From Syntrophaceae bacterium (lineage in GTDB: Bacteria > Desulfobacterota > SM23-61): a stretch of DNA of 15,273 nucleotides. Shown here one piece after another: positions 1 to 6,813 of the stretch. Position 1 is the stretch's first letter. The number at the start of each line of letters is the position of its first letter. The stretch lies in the NCBI GenBank assembly GCA_003154025.1, contig PMCE01000095.1, positions 29,808 to 45,080 of the forward strand. Direction: 5' to 3'. The notes beneath the pieces were generated by a model, which was given only the letters and a program-made list of their open reading frames with translations, was not told the origin of the DNA and ran no database searches. Made by a program: the position numbers and the translations under genes.

Positions 1-930
1 GACCCGGCGCTCCTGCGGCCGGGCCGGTTTGACCGGCAAGTGGTCGTTCCGCGGCCGGACGTGAAGGGGCGGGAAGCCATCCTGAAAGTTCATACGCGCA
101 AGACACCCCTGTCCGAGGATGTAAACCTCCAGATTCTCTCCCGCGGAACCCCCGGCTTCACCGGAGCGGATCTGGAAAACCTGGTCAACGAGGCTGCGCT
201 CCTGGCCGCCCGCCGTAACAAGGCCAAAGTGGAGATGAACGACTTCGAATCCTCCAAAGACAAGGTTCTCATGGGGGTGGAACGCCGGACCATGATCATC
301 AGCGAGGAGGAGAAGCGCCTCACCGCCTTCCATGAGGCTGGCCACACGCTGGTGGCCAAGTACCTCCCCGTGACCGACCCCATCCACAAAGTCTCCATCA
401 TTCCCCGGGGAACGGCGCTGGGGGTCACCCAGCAGCTTCCGGCCGAAGACAAGCATACCCTTTCCAAGGAATACATCCTCAATAAGATCGCCATTTTCCT
501 GGGCGGCCGGGCGGCGGAGGAACTGGTCCTCCACACCCAGACCACCGGGGCCGGAAACGATCTGGAGATGGCCACCGAGTGGGCCCGAAAGATGGTCTGC
601 GACTTCGGGATGAGCGAAAAGCTGGGCCCCTTGACCTTCGGCAAGAAGGAAGAGCACATCTTCCTCGGAAGGGAGATCGCTCAGCCCAAGGATTACAGCG
701 AAAACACCGCGGAGGACATCGACAGCGAGATCAAGCGGATCGTTCTGGAAAACTATGACCGAGCCAAGGATATCATCACCCGGCACATAGACAACCTCCA
801 TAACTTGGCCGCGGCCCTGCTGGAGAAAGAAGTGATGGCCGGGGAGGAGATCGATCTGGTTTTGGGCCTGAAGACCGCCCCCCCCGCTAACCCGCCCCGG
901 GATCTAGTTCCAGAGGCAAGAGCTTCATAG
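1..930 (+). CDS. ftsH: ATP-dependent zinc metalloprotease FtsH, C-terminal part (5' end outside window)
   Basis: The frame is open from base 1, so this is the last 309 residues of a protein that starts upstream. FtsH is a membrane-anchored hexameric AAA+ protease that degrades misfolded membrane proteins and selected soluble regulators. The first residues read [14 protein letters not shown], the second region of homology with the arginine finger that closes the AAA+ ATPase domain. The AAA lid follows ([20 protein letters not shown]). The zinc site HEAGH is encoded at 331-345, and the third metal ligand is the Asp encoded at 559-561 in [10 protein letters not shown]. The transmembrane segments and Walker motifs lie outside the window. 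The tail after the peptidase domain is short and Pro/Ala-rich, as is common. It is first in the run ftsH-folP-glmM. Identification is secure; only the missing N-terminus limits it. Confidence 0.97.
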   Translation, partial: DPALLRPGRFDRQVVVPRPDVKGREAILKVHTRKTPLSEDVNLQILSRGTPGFTGADLENLVNEAALLAARRNKAKVEMNDFESSKDKVLMGVERRTMIISEEEKRLTAFHEAGHTLVAKYLPVTDPIHKVSIIPRGTALGVTQQLPAEDKHTLSKEYILNKIAIFLGGRAAEELVLHTQTTGAGNDLEMATEWARKMVCDFGMSEKLGPLTFGKKEEHIFLGREIAQPKDYSENTAEDIDSEIKRIVLENYDRAKDIITRHIDNLHNLAAALLEKEVMAGEEIDLVLGLKTAPPANPPRDLVPEARAS

Positions 931-933
931 AGA

Positions 934-961
934 AGGGTCAAAGGTTTAGGATCAAGGGGAG
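934..961 (+). repeat. Short one-armed run of AGG-starting heptamers
   Basis: The ftsH-folP gap reads as four consecutive 7-base units, AGGGTCA, AAGGTTT, AGGATCA and AGGGGAG. They resemble the CAGGATT units in later gaps, but I see no inverted partner arm here. The run is short and purine-rich and also supplies the only Shine-Dalgarno-like sequence before folP, so the repeat reading is tentative. Confidence 0.3.
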
Positions 962-1005
962 GGATTTCTCCGGCCTTGGTTCGGGTCCTGCGGCCCTTAT
1001 TTTAT

Positions 1006-1866
1006 ATGCGACCCTGGATGCTCCGTTTCCGCCGAAAAGAATACGACCTATCCCGGCGCACCCTCGTCATGGGCGTGCTGAACATCACCCCCGACTCCTT
1101 CTCCGACGGAGGCCGATTCTTCGAAGGGGGCCGGGCTGTCGAGCAGGGGCGGCGGCTGGCGGAGGAAGGAGCCGATATCCTGGATGTGGGCGGCGAGTCC
1201 ACCCGGCCCGGGTCCCAACCACTTCCCATAGAAGAAGAACTCCGCCGGGTGATCCCGGTCATCGAAGAGCTCAACGCCGGGATATCCATCCCCATCTCCA
1301 TCGACACCCGCAAAGCGACCGTTGCGCAAAGGGCCCTTCAAGCGGGGGCCGAGATGGTGAACGACATCAGCGCATTGCGTTACGATGAGGATATGGCCGA
1401 GGTCCTGTCCCGATGGAAAGTTCCCCTGACCCTCATGCACATGCGGGGACAGCCGGAAACCATGCAGGCCGACCCGCATTACGATGACCTGATCGGGGAG
1501 ATCCGCCGATTCTTTGAGGAACGGTTGGCCTATGCGACCTCCCGCGGAATCCCCCGCGAACAGATCATCCTGGACCCGGGGATCGGGTTCGGCAAATCTC
1601 TGGAGGAGGGGCATAACCTCATCCTGCTGAAGCATCTCCGGAGCTTTCAGGACCTGGGGCAGCCCTTGCTAATCGGGACCTCCCGCAAGGCCTTCCTCGG
1701 CCGGATTCTCAGCCTGCCCCCGGAGGAGCGGGAGGAGGGAACCCTGGCCAGCGTGGCTGTGGCCATTCAGAACGGGGCGAACATCGTCCGGGTGCACGAG
1801 GTCAAGCGAACGCGACGGGTGGTGCAGGTGGCGGATGCCATCCTGCGGAGCACTCCGCAGAAATAG
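1006..1866 (+). CDS. folP: Dihydropteroate synthase
   Basis: Condenses 4-aminobenzoate with hydroxymethyl-dihydropterin diphosphate to give dihydropteroate in cytosolic folate synthesis; it is the sulfonamide target. The DHPS TIM-barrel signatures are present: VMGVLNITPDSFSDGG near the N-terminus (diphosphate loop), DVGGESTRPGS (second loop), ISIDTRKA, MVNDISAL, LMHMRGQPETMQ, LDPGIGFGKSLEEGH, LIGTSRKAFLG and the terminal basic VHEVKRTRRVVQVADAI. The start is uncertain. A TTG at 976 would add 10 residues and has GGAGG 13 bases upstream, longer than usual spacing. The ATGs at 1006 and 1018 have no clear ribosome binding site. I chose 1006 because it gives 286 residues and the usual short lead-in before VMGVLN. 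glmM begins 15 bases after the stop, so the two are probably co-transcribed. Confidence 0.95.
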   Translation: MRPWMLRFRRKEYDLSRRTLVMGVLNITPDSFSDGGRFFEGGRAVEQGRRLAEEGADILDVGGESTRPGSQPLPIEEELRRVIPVIEELNAGISIPISIDTRKATVAQRALQAGAEMVNDISALRYDEDMAEVLSRWKVPLTLMHMRGQPETMQADPHYDDLIGEIRRFFEERLAYATSRGIPREQIILDPGIGFGKSLEEGHNLILLKHLRSFQDLGQPLLIGTSRKAFLGRILSLPPEEREEGTLASVAVAIQNGANIVRVHEVKRTRRVVQVADAILRSTPQK

Positions 1867-1881
1867 TCAGGAGCGTAATTG

Positions 1882-3234
1882 ATGAGAAGACTATTCGGAA
1901 CCGACGGAATCCGGGGGGTGGCTAACATCCATCCCATGACCACGGAGATGGCCATGCAGGTCGGCCGTGGGACCGCCTTTATTTTCAAGAGCGAGAAGAG
2001 GCGCCATCGCATCGTCATCGGCAAAGATACCCGTCTCTCCGGGTACATGCTGGAGAATGCCCTGGTTGCCGGGATTTGCTCCATGGGCGTGGACGTTCTC
2101 CTGGTGGGACCCCTTCCGACCCCGGGAATCGCCTTCATCACCGCCTCCATGCGCGCCGATGCGGGGATCGTCATATCCGCCTCGCACAACCCCTTCCAGG
2201 ACAACGGCATCAAGATCTTTTCGGGGGACGGGTTCAAGCTCCCCGACCAGTTGGAAGACCGGATCGAAGAGCTGATCTCTTCCGACCGGATAGCCTCCCT
2301 GCGCCCGACCGCCCAGGAAGTAGGAAAGGCCTTTCGGATCGACGACGCCGTGGGAAGATACGTGGTATCCCTGAAGACCTTCTTCCCCAAGGAATACACT
2401 CTGGAGGGCATGAAGATCGTCCTGGACTGCGCCAACGGCGCCGCCTACCGGGTGGCCCCGGCGGTCTTCGAAGAGCTCGGGGCCCAAGTCACCGCCTTAG
2501 GCGTGGACCCGAACGGGGAGAACATCAATTCTTATTGCGGCTCGCTCTATCCCCAGGTCATGACCCAGACCGTGAAGGAACAGGGTGCTGACATCGGGAT
2601 TTCCCTCGACGGGGATGCGGACCGGGCAATCTTTTCCGACGAACGGGGGAACGTGGTCGATGGGGACCAGATCATGGCCCTCTGCGCCAGGGACCTGCGT
2701 AAAGGAAACCGGCTGCAGAAGAATACCGTCGTGGCTACGGTCATGAGCAATCTCGGACTGGACCTGACCATGAAGAGTCTGGGAATTAAAGTCGTTCGAA
2801 CCCAGGTGGGAGACCGCTATGTGGTGGAAGAGATGGCCAAACACGGCTACAACTTTGGGGGAGAACAGTCGGGGCACCTCATCTTCCTCGATTACAACAC
2901 CACCGGGGATGGGGTACTATCGGCCCTCCAGGTGCTGGCGGTGATGAAAAGGGAGGGGAAGAAACTTTCCGATCTGGCCTCCATCCTGACCCCCTTTCCC
3001 CAGGTCCTGCTGAATGTGCCTGTGGCCCATAAGAGGGACCCGCACGAGGTTCCGGAGGTGGCGTCCCTGATCAAGAAAGTTCAGAAGAAATTGGGCGAGA
3101 AGGGCCGAGTCCTGGTTCGTCCTTCGGGGACCGAGAGTCTGATCCGGGTCATGCTGGAGGGGGAAAAAGACGAGGAAATCAAGACGTACGCCGAAGAGAT
3201 CGCCGGGTGCGTGCGGAAGAATATGGAGAAATAA
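1882..3234 (+). CDS. glmM: Phosphoglucosamine mutase
   Basis: Interconverts glucosamine-6-phosphate and glucosamine-1-phosphate, feeding UDP-GlcNAc for peptidoglycan and LPS. It is 450 residues, the normal length. Visible motifs of the alpha-D-phosphohexomutase family are [10 protein letters not shown] at the N-terminus, the phosphoserine loop ISASHNPF with active-site Ser101, the metal loop DGDADR at 243-248, the sugar-binding GGEQSGHL and the phosphate-binding [15 protein letters not shown] near the C-terminus. An in-frame TTG sits immediately before the ATG; AGGAG at 1869-1873 with an 8-base spacer supports the ATG at 1882. In the related gene order I know from Deltaproteobacteria, cdaA and ybbR precede glmM; here folP abuts it. 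A long inverted heptamer array follows the stop codon. Confidence 0.97.
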   Translation: MRRLFGTDGIRGVANIHPMTTEMAMQVGRGTAFIFKSEKRRHRIVIGKDTRLSGYMLENALVAGICSMGVDVLLVGPLPTPGIAFITASMRADAGIVISASHNPFQDNGIKIFSGDGFKLPDQLEDRIEELISSDRIASLRPTAQEVGKAFRIDDAVGRYVVSLKTFFPKEYTLEGMKIVLDCANGAAYRVAPAVFEELGAQVTALGVDPNGENINSYCGSLYPQVMTQTVKEQGADIGISLDGDADRAIFSDERGNVVDGDQIMALCARDLRKGNRLQKNTVVATVMSNLGLDLTMKSLGIKVVRTQVGDRYVVEEMAKHGYNFGGEQSGHLIFLDYNTTGDGVLSALQVLAVMKREGKKLSDLASILTPFPQVLLNVPVAHKRDPHEVPEVASLIKKVQKKLGEKGRVLVRPSGTESLIRVMLEGEKDEEIKTYAEEIAGCVRKNMEK

Positions 3235-3237
3235 TGC

Positions 3238-3312
3238 AGGATCCAGGAAACAGGATTCAGGCTTTGGCTTCTTGGTTTTAGCCTGAATCCTGTTTCCTGA
3301 CGCCTGGATCCT
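3238..3312. repeat. Inverted heptamer array A (CAGGATN family) between glmM and pdxJ
   Basis: The left arm (3238-3262) reads as heptamers CAGGATC, CAGGAAA, CAGGATT and a partial CAGG. The right arm (3281-3312) reads CCTGAAT, CCTGTTT, CCTGACG, CCTGGAT, CCT. The arms are exact reverse complements except that the right arm has one additional 7-base unit (CCTGACG). An 18-base loop separates them. RNA of this region would form a stem of about 25 base pairs starting 4 bases after the glmM stop and ending 10 bases before the pdxJ ribosome binding site. There is no T-tract after the stem, so it does not look like a classical terminator. Confidence 0.9.
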
Positions 3313-3332
3313 AGATTCTATTGGAGGGGAAA

Positions 3333-4055
3333 GTGCCCAAACTTTCAGTGAACGTCGACCACGTGGCCACGGTGCGCCAGGCGAGGGGAGGAAAGAACCC
3401 GGACCCGGTGACCGCCGCCCTCCTTGCCGAATTCGCCGGAGCCGATGGGATCATCATCCATTTGCGGGAAGATCGGCGTCACATCCAGGACCGGGATCTG
3501 GAGATTCTGCGGAAGGTGGTCAAAACGAAGCTGAACCTGGAGATGGCCAACACGGAAGAGATCGTCGGGATCGCCCTGCGGGTAAAGCCCGACATGGTCA
3601 CCCTGGTTCCGGAGCGGAGACAGGAATTGACCACCGAAGGAGGGCTTGATGTCCGGGCTCAGCAGAAGTCTCTGAAACCTAACATCGCTCGGCTGAAGAA
3701 AGCGGGAATCCAGGTGAGTCTGTTCATCGACGCCGACGCCGGTCAGGTCAAAGCCAGCCGGGCAGTGGGAGCGAACCTGGTGGAGATCCACACGGGGAAA
3801 TACAGCGACTCCCCCGATGAAGAGTCCCAAAAGAAAGAGTTCCAGCGGATCGCCAAGGCCATCACCCAGGCACGGAAGTTGGGTTTGCGGGTCAACGTCG
3901 GCCACGGCCTGGATTACCAGAATGTGGCCCCCTTTACCTCGATTCCGGAAATCGAAGACTACAGCATCGGACACAGCATCATCGCCCGGGCAATCCTCGT
4001 CGGCCTGGACCGGGCGGTAAGGGAAATGAAGGAACTGATCCAACCGAAGAAATAA
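3333..4055 (+). CDS. pdxJ: Pyridoxine 5'-phosphate synthase
   Basis: Closes the pyridine ring from 1-deoxyxylulose-5-phosphate and 3-amino-2-oxopropyl phosphate in DXP-dependent vitamin B6 synthesis. The 240-residue length matches the family. Catalytic residues of the E. coli enzyme (His45, Glu72, His193) map to His43, Glu70 and His191 with a constant offset of two. Other signatures are VNVDHVATVRQARGG at 6-20, VNVGHGLDYQNV and the terminal SIGHSIIARAI phosphate-binding segment. I chose GTG at 3333 because GGAGG (3323-3327) lies 5 bases upstream; a TTG at 3321 would place the ribosome binding site inside the gene. acpS follows 26 bases later, the classical pdxJ-acpS pairing. Confidence 0.96.
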   Translation: MPKLSVNVDHVATVRQARGGKNPDPVTAALLAEFAGADGIIIHLREDRRHIQDRDLEILRKVVKTKLNLEMANTEEIVGIALRVKPDMVTLVPERRQELTTEGGLDVRAQQKSLKPNIARLKKAGIQVSLFIDADAGQVKASRAVGANLVEIHTGKYSDSPDEESQKKEFQRIAKAITQARKLGLRVNVGHGLDYQNVAPFTSIPEIEDYSIGHSIIARAILVGLDRAVREMKELIQPKK

Positions 4056-4081
4056 TTAAGAATGCAGGATTCTGCTTTTCT

Positions 4082-4498
4082 ATGATCTACGGCATCGGAC
4101 TTGACCTGGTCAGAGTGAGTCGGATTGCAGAGGCTCTGGAGCGCTGGGGAGAACGGTTTCAAAATAAAGTGTTTACCCCGGGAGAAATCCGCTACTGCCT
4201 CCAGAAGAGAAACGCCGCCCCCCATTTCGCCGCCCGCTTCGGCGCCAAAGAAGCCTTGGTGAAGGCCCTGGGGATCGGCATCCGCCGGGGAGTCCACTGG
4301 CGAGATGTAGAGGTGCGGCGGGGTCCCTTGGGAAGGCCGGTTTTGAAAGTCCACGGCCGGGCGTTGGAGATCTGCCAAAAAGAAGGAATCGAAGCGCTGT
4401 TCCTCAGCCTCACCCACGACGGGGACTACAGCGGAGCGATGGTGGTCCTTGAAAGGCAGGATCCAGGATTCAGGAATCAGGGAAAACAGGAATCCTGA
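4082..4498 (+). CDS. acpS: Holo-[acyl-carrier-protein] synthase with repeat-derived C-terminal tail
   Basis: Transfers 4'-phosphopantetheine from CoA to a serine of apo-ACP, activating fatty acid synthesis. The enzyme is a small trimeric cytosolic protein. Magnesium-binding residues are visible: Asp8 in GIGLDLVRV and Glu57 in RFGAKEALVKALG. The terminal LSLTHDGDYSGAMVVLE matches the last family strand (LSISH...A.A...). It is 138 residues against about 120-126 usual. The surplus is the last 14 residues (RQDPGFRNQGKQES), encoded from 4454 onward entirely within inverted heptamer array B; the TGA itself is inside that array. The tail is therefore probably an accident of array growth rather than a functional domain. 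The ribosome binding site is weak (AGGA 12 bases upstream), and the 26-base gap from pdxJ holds a single GCAGGATTCTGC unit. Confidence 0.95.
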   Translation: MIYGIGLDLVRVSRIAEALERWGERFQNKVFTPGEIRYCLQKRNAAPHFAARFGAKEALVKALGIGIRRGVHWRDVEVRRGPLGRPVLKVHGRALEICQKEGIEALFLSLTHDGDYSGAMVVLERQDPGFRNQGKQES

Positions 4499-4531
4499 AA
4501 CCTGAATCCTCAATCCTCAATCCTGCCTTTC
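4451..4531. repeat. Inverted heptamer array B (CAGGATN family) overlapping the 3' end of acpS
   Basis: Two 31-base arms, 4451-4481 and 4501-4531, are reverse complements at 27 of 31 positions. The left arm reads CAGGATC, CAGGATT, CAGGAAT and CAGG. The right arm reads CCTGAAT, CCTCAAT, CCTCAAT and CCTGCC. The 19-base centre contains a further small palindrome, CAGGAATCCTG (4487-4497). The array starts inside acpS, contains its stop codon, and ends 4 bases before the GAGGAGGG ribosome binding site of nnr. It is the same unit family as array A. Confidence 0.9.
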
Positions 4532-4548
4532 ATAGAGGAGGGATTCCT

Positions 4549-6153
4549 ATGAAGGTTGCCACCGCGGAGATCATGCGGAAACTGGACCGGAAAGCCGTCG
4601 AGGAGTTCGGCATCCCCGGCCTAGTCCTGATGGAGAATGCCGCCCGGGGCACGGTGGGGGCCATGTTTTGTCATTTCCCCGACCTCATGAAACGGCGGGT
4701 GGGGATCCTGGCCGGGCGGGGCAACAACGGGGGGGACGCCTTGGCGGTGGCCCGTTACCTGCGAAATCGAGGGGTGTCTTGTGAGGTCTATCTTCTCGCC
4801 GCACGGGAAGAGGTTAAAGGGGATGCGGCCGCCAACCTGGAGATCCTGACCCGAGTGGGCGGGGTTGTCCTCGAGATTTTGAACCTGGAAGAGTGGGAAT
4901 CGCGCAAAGGGCGCCTGGCCGATAACGATATTCTGGTGGACGGCATTCTGGGAACCGGGCTGAAGGGAGAGGTCAAAGGTTTCTTCCGGGAAATCATCTC
5001 TTTCGTGAACTCCTTGGGAATACCCGTTGTGGCTGTGGACATTCCTTCGGGGCTGGACTCCGACAGCGGTCTGGTTCTGGGGGCCTGCATCCAGGCCCGC
5101 TTGACCGTGACCTTCGGCCTGTTGAAACGGGGGCTTCTGGTTCTGCCGGGAGCCCAATACTGCGGGAAGATCGTCCTAGTCGATATTTCCCTGCCCCGCT
5201 TGGCCGTGGAGGCCGAGCGGGTGCCGGATCATCTTCTGGAAGGGGCGGATTTCCTATCGCTTCTGCAACCCCGGAACCCCGAATCCCATAAAGGGGAATT
5301 CGGCCATCTTTTCGTCCTTTCCGGATCCCCGGGGAAGACCGGGGCTGCCGCGATGGTCTGTGAGGCGGCTCTTCGCGTGGGGACCGGGCTCGTCACCCTC
5401 GGCATTCCGGAAAGCCTCAACCCCATCTTGGAAGAAAAACTCACCGAACCGATGACCGAGCCCTTGCCGGAAAGCAAAGAAAAAACCCTCGGGCTTTCCG
5501 CCCACGGCCGAATCCTGGAACTCTGCGAACGAAAAACCGCCCTGGCCATAGGCCCCGGCCTTTCCACCAATGGCGAGACGGTCAAATTGGTGCAGAAACT
5601 GGTCCGCTCGGTTAGCCTCCCGGCGGTCATCGATGCCGACGGCTTGAGCGCCCTGGGGGGCAAGCTGGATTTAATTCGAAAATCCCAGAAAGAATTGATC
5701 CTCACCCCTCACCCGGGAGAGATGGCTCGCCTGCTGGGCATGTCGAGCCAGGAAATCCAACGGAATCGGGTCGAGGTGGCCAGGGAGTTCGCTCGGAAGT
5801 ACGGCGTTATCCTGGTCCTCAAAGGGGCTCGTTCTCTGGTAGCCAGCGGCGAAGGAGAGGTCTTCATCAACCCCACCGGAAACCCCGGCATGGCTTCAGG
5901 AGGAATGGGAGATATCCTCACCGGAATGATCGGAGGATTCCTGGCTCAGGGGTTCCCTGCGCTGGAGGCGGCCAAACTGGGGGTTTACCTTCACGGGCTC
6001 ACCGGAGATTTTGTCGCCCACCTGAAAGGCCAGCGCGGAATGGCCGCCATGGACCTGGCCGGAGAAACTCCCCGGGTTCTCCGGGCCTTGGCAGCGGGAG
6101 AAGGCCGGATTGGGGATTTTTCATTTCCCCTTCGGACTGAAATTTGTTATTGA
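4549..6153 (+). CDS. nnr: Bifunctional NAD(P)H-hydrate epimerase / ADP-dependent NAD(P)H-hydrate dehydratase
   Basis: Repairs hydrated NAD(P)H: the N-terminal YjeF domain epimerises R-NAD(P)HX, and the C-terminal ribokinase-like domain dehydrates S-NAD(P)HX using ADP. It is 534 residues, with the two domains in the usual bacterial order. The N-terminal half has the nucleotide loop GRGNNGGDALAVARYL, the catalytic-Asp segment VDGILGTGLKGEV and VAVDIPSGLDSDSG. The C-terminal half has SGSPGKTGAA, AIGPGLS, PAVIDADGLSAL, LTPHPGEMARLLG and the ATP-site NPTGNPGMASGGMGDILTGMIGGFLAQG spread over the last quarter. The start is ATG with GAGGAGGG upstream. The last ~18 residues (GRIGDFSFPLRTEICY) run past the conserved fold and abut array C. 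It lies between acpS and tsaE as in many bacteria. Confidence 0.95.
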   Translation: MKVATAEIMRKLDRKAVEEFGIPGLVLMENAARGTVGAMFCHFPDLMKRRVGILAGRGNNGGDALAVARYLRNRGVSCEVYLLAAREEVKGDAAANLEILTRVGGVVLEILNLEEWESRKGRLADNDILVDGILGTGLKGEVKGFFREIISFVNSLGIPVVAVDIPSGLDSDSGLVLGACIQARLTVTFGLLKRGLLVLPGAQYCGKIVLVDISLPRLAVEAERVPDHLLEGADFLSLLQPRNPESHKGEFGHLFVLSGSPGKTGAAAMVCEAALRVGTGLVTLGIPESLNPILEEKLTEPMTEPLPESKEKTLGLSAHGRILELCERKTALAIGPGLSTNGETVKLVQKLVRSVSLPAVIDADGLSALGGKLDLIRKSQKELILTPHPGEMARLLGMSSQEIQRNRVEVAREFARKYGVILVLKGARSLVASGEGEVFINPTGNPGMASGGMGDILTGMIGGFLAQGFPALEAAKLGVYLHGLTGDFVAHLKGQRGMAAMDLAGETPRVLRALAAGEGRIGDFSFPLRTEICY

Positions 6154-6158
6154 AAAAA

Positions 6159-6298
6159 ATCCCAATATCCAAATCCCAAATTCCAAATAAATTCCAATGA
6201 ACCAATTTCCAAAATAAAAGAAAAAGCAGATTAAGAGTTTCGAAAATTGGAGGTTGGAGATTATTTGGAATTTGGTGCTTGTAATTTGGAATTTAAGC
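6159..6298. repeat. Inverted heptamer array C (TCCAA/TTGGA family) between nnr and tsaE
   Basis: The whole nnr-tsaE gap is AT-rich, unlike its surroundings. The left half (6159-6211) reads ATCCCAA, TATCCAA, ATCCCAA, ATTCCAA, a 4-base break, ATTCCAA, TGAACCA, ATTTCCA. The right half (6247-6298) reads TTGGAGG, TTGGAGA, a 3-base break, TTTGGAA, TTTGGTG, CTTGTAA, TTTGGAA, TTTAAGC. A perfect 15-base inverted match joins 6176-6190 to 6261-6275. The period and inverted layout match the other gaps, but the unit sequence is unrelated to CAGGATT. The array ends about 8 bases before the tsaE ATG, leaving only a poor ribosome binding site for that gene. Confidence 0.85.
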
Positions 6299-6305
6299 TA
6301 AGGTG

Positions 6306-6812
6306 ATGATCGCGGCAAAGGCAGAAACCGGAACCTTCGAAGTGGTCACCGAGAACCCCGATGATACCATGCGGCTGGGAAGCCTTCTGGGAGAGATTCT
6401 TCCCCCGGGATTCTTTGTAGCCCTCGTGGGGAGCCTGGGGGCGGGGAAGACCCTTTTGGCCAAAGGCCTTGCCCGGGGGCTGGGAGTGGAAGATGTTCGG
6501 GAGGTGACCAGCCCTTCCTTTGTCCTGGTCAACGAGTACCGCGGGCGATTCCCCGTGTATCACCTCGACCTCTACCGCTTGGACAGCTACGCCGAAGTGG
6601 AAGGGATCGGGTGGGATGAGCTCGTGTCCGGACCCGGGGTCACTCTCGTCGAATGGGCTGACAAGGTGGGAGAAGATCTTCCCGAAGAGAGAATTGAAGT
6701 CCATCTGCAATGGGTCAGTGAGGAGGGGAGAAGACTGGTTTTTTCCGGAAAAGGGGGCAAAGGGCGGACCCTGATCGAGGAACTCAAGCATAAATGGGAA
6801 AAGGAGAGATGA
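6306..6812 (+). CDS. tsaE: tRNA threonylcarbamoyladenosine biosynthesis ATPase TsaE
   Basis: P-loop ATPase that works with TsaB and TsaD to transfer the threonylcarbamoyl group to A37 of ANN-decoding tRNAs. It is 168 residues. The Walker A motif GSLGAGKT is at 42-49. The family motif [12 protein letters not shown], the YHLDLYRL segment, and [18 protein letters not shown] follow in order. [12 protein letters not shown] at about 21-32 is the usual lead-in to LxPG. An in-frame GTG at 6303 directly precedes the ATG; no convincing Shine-Dalgarno sequence serves either, because array C occupies the upstream bases. The stop is one base from the lysC start, implying co-translation with lysC. Confidence 0.94.
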   Translation: MIAAKAETGTFEVVTENPDDTMRLGSLLGEILPPGFFVALVGSLGAGKTLLAKGLARGLGVEDVREVTSPSFVLVNEYRGRFPVYHLDLYRLDSYAEVEGIGWDELVSGPGVTLVEWADKVGEDLPEERIEVHLQWVSEEGRRLVFSGKGGKGRTLIEELKHKWEKER

Positions 6813-6813
6813 C

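Noticed and set aside
1048..1635. Long open frame on the minus strand opposite folP (and similar ones opposite glmM, pdxJ, lysC and the transglutaminase gene)
   Set aside because: These are by-products of GC-rich codon use in real genes on the plus strand; the translations are low-complexity, lack recognisable domains and have no ribosome binding sites.
3238..3312. Classical rho-independent terminator after glmM
   Set aside because: The stem is long but not followed by a T-tract on the plus strand, and pdxJ starts immediately after with its own ribosome binding site, as expected for an operon continuing through.
3238..4531. CRISPR-like repeat arrays
   Set aside because: The units are 7 bases with no spacers, arms are inverted rather than direct, and no cas genes are present.
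6159..6298. AT-rich island as a replication origin or insertion sequence end
   Set aside because: No DnaA boxes, no transposase and no target duplication are visible; the sequence is fully described by period-7 units in inverted arms.
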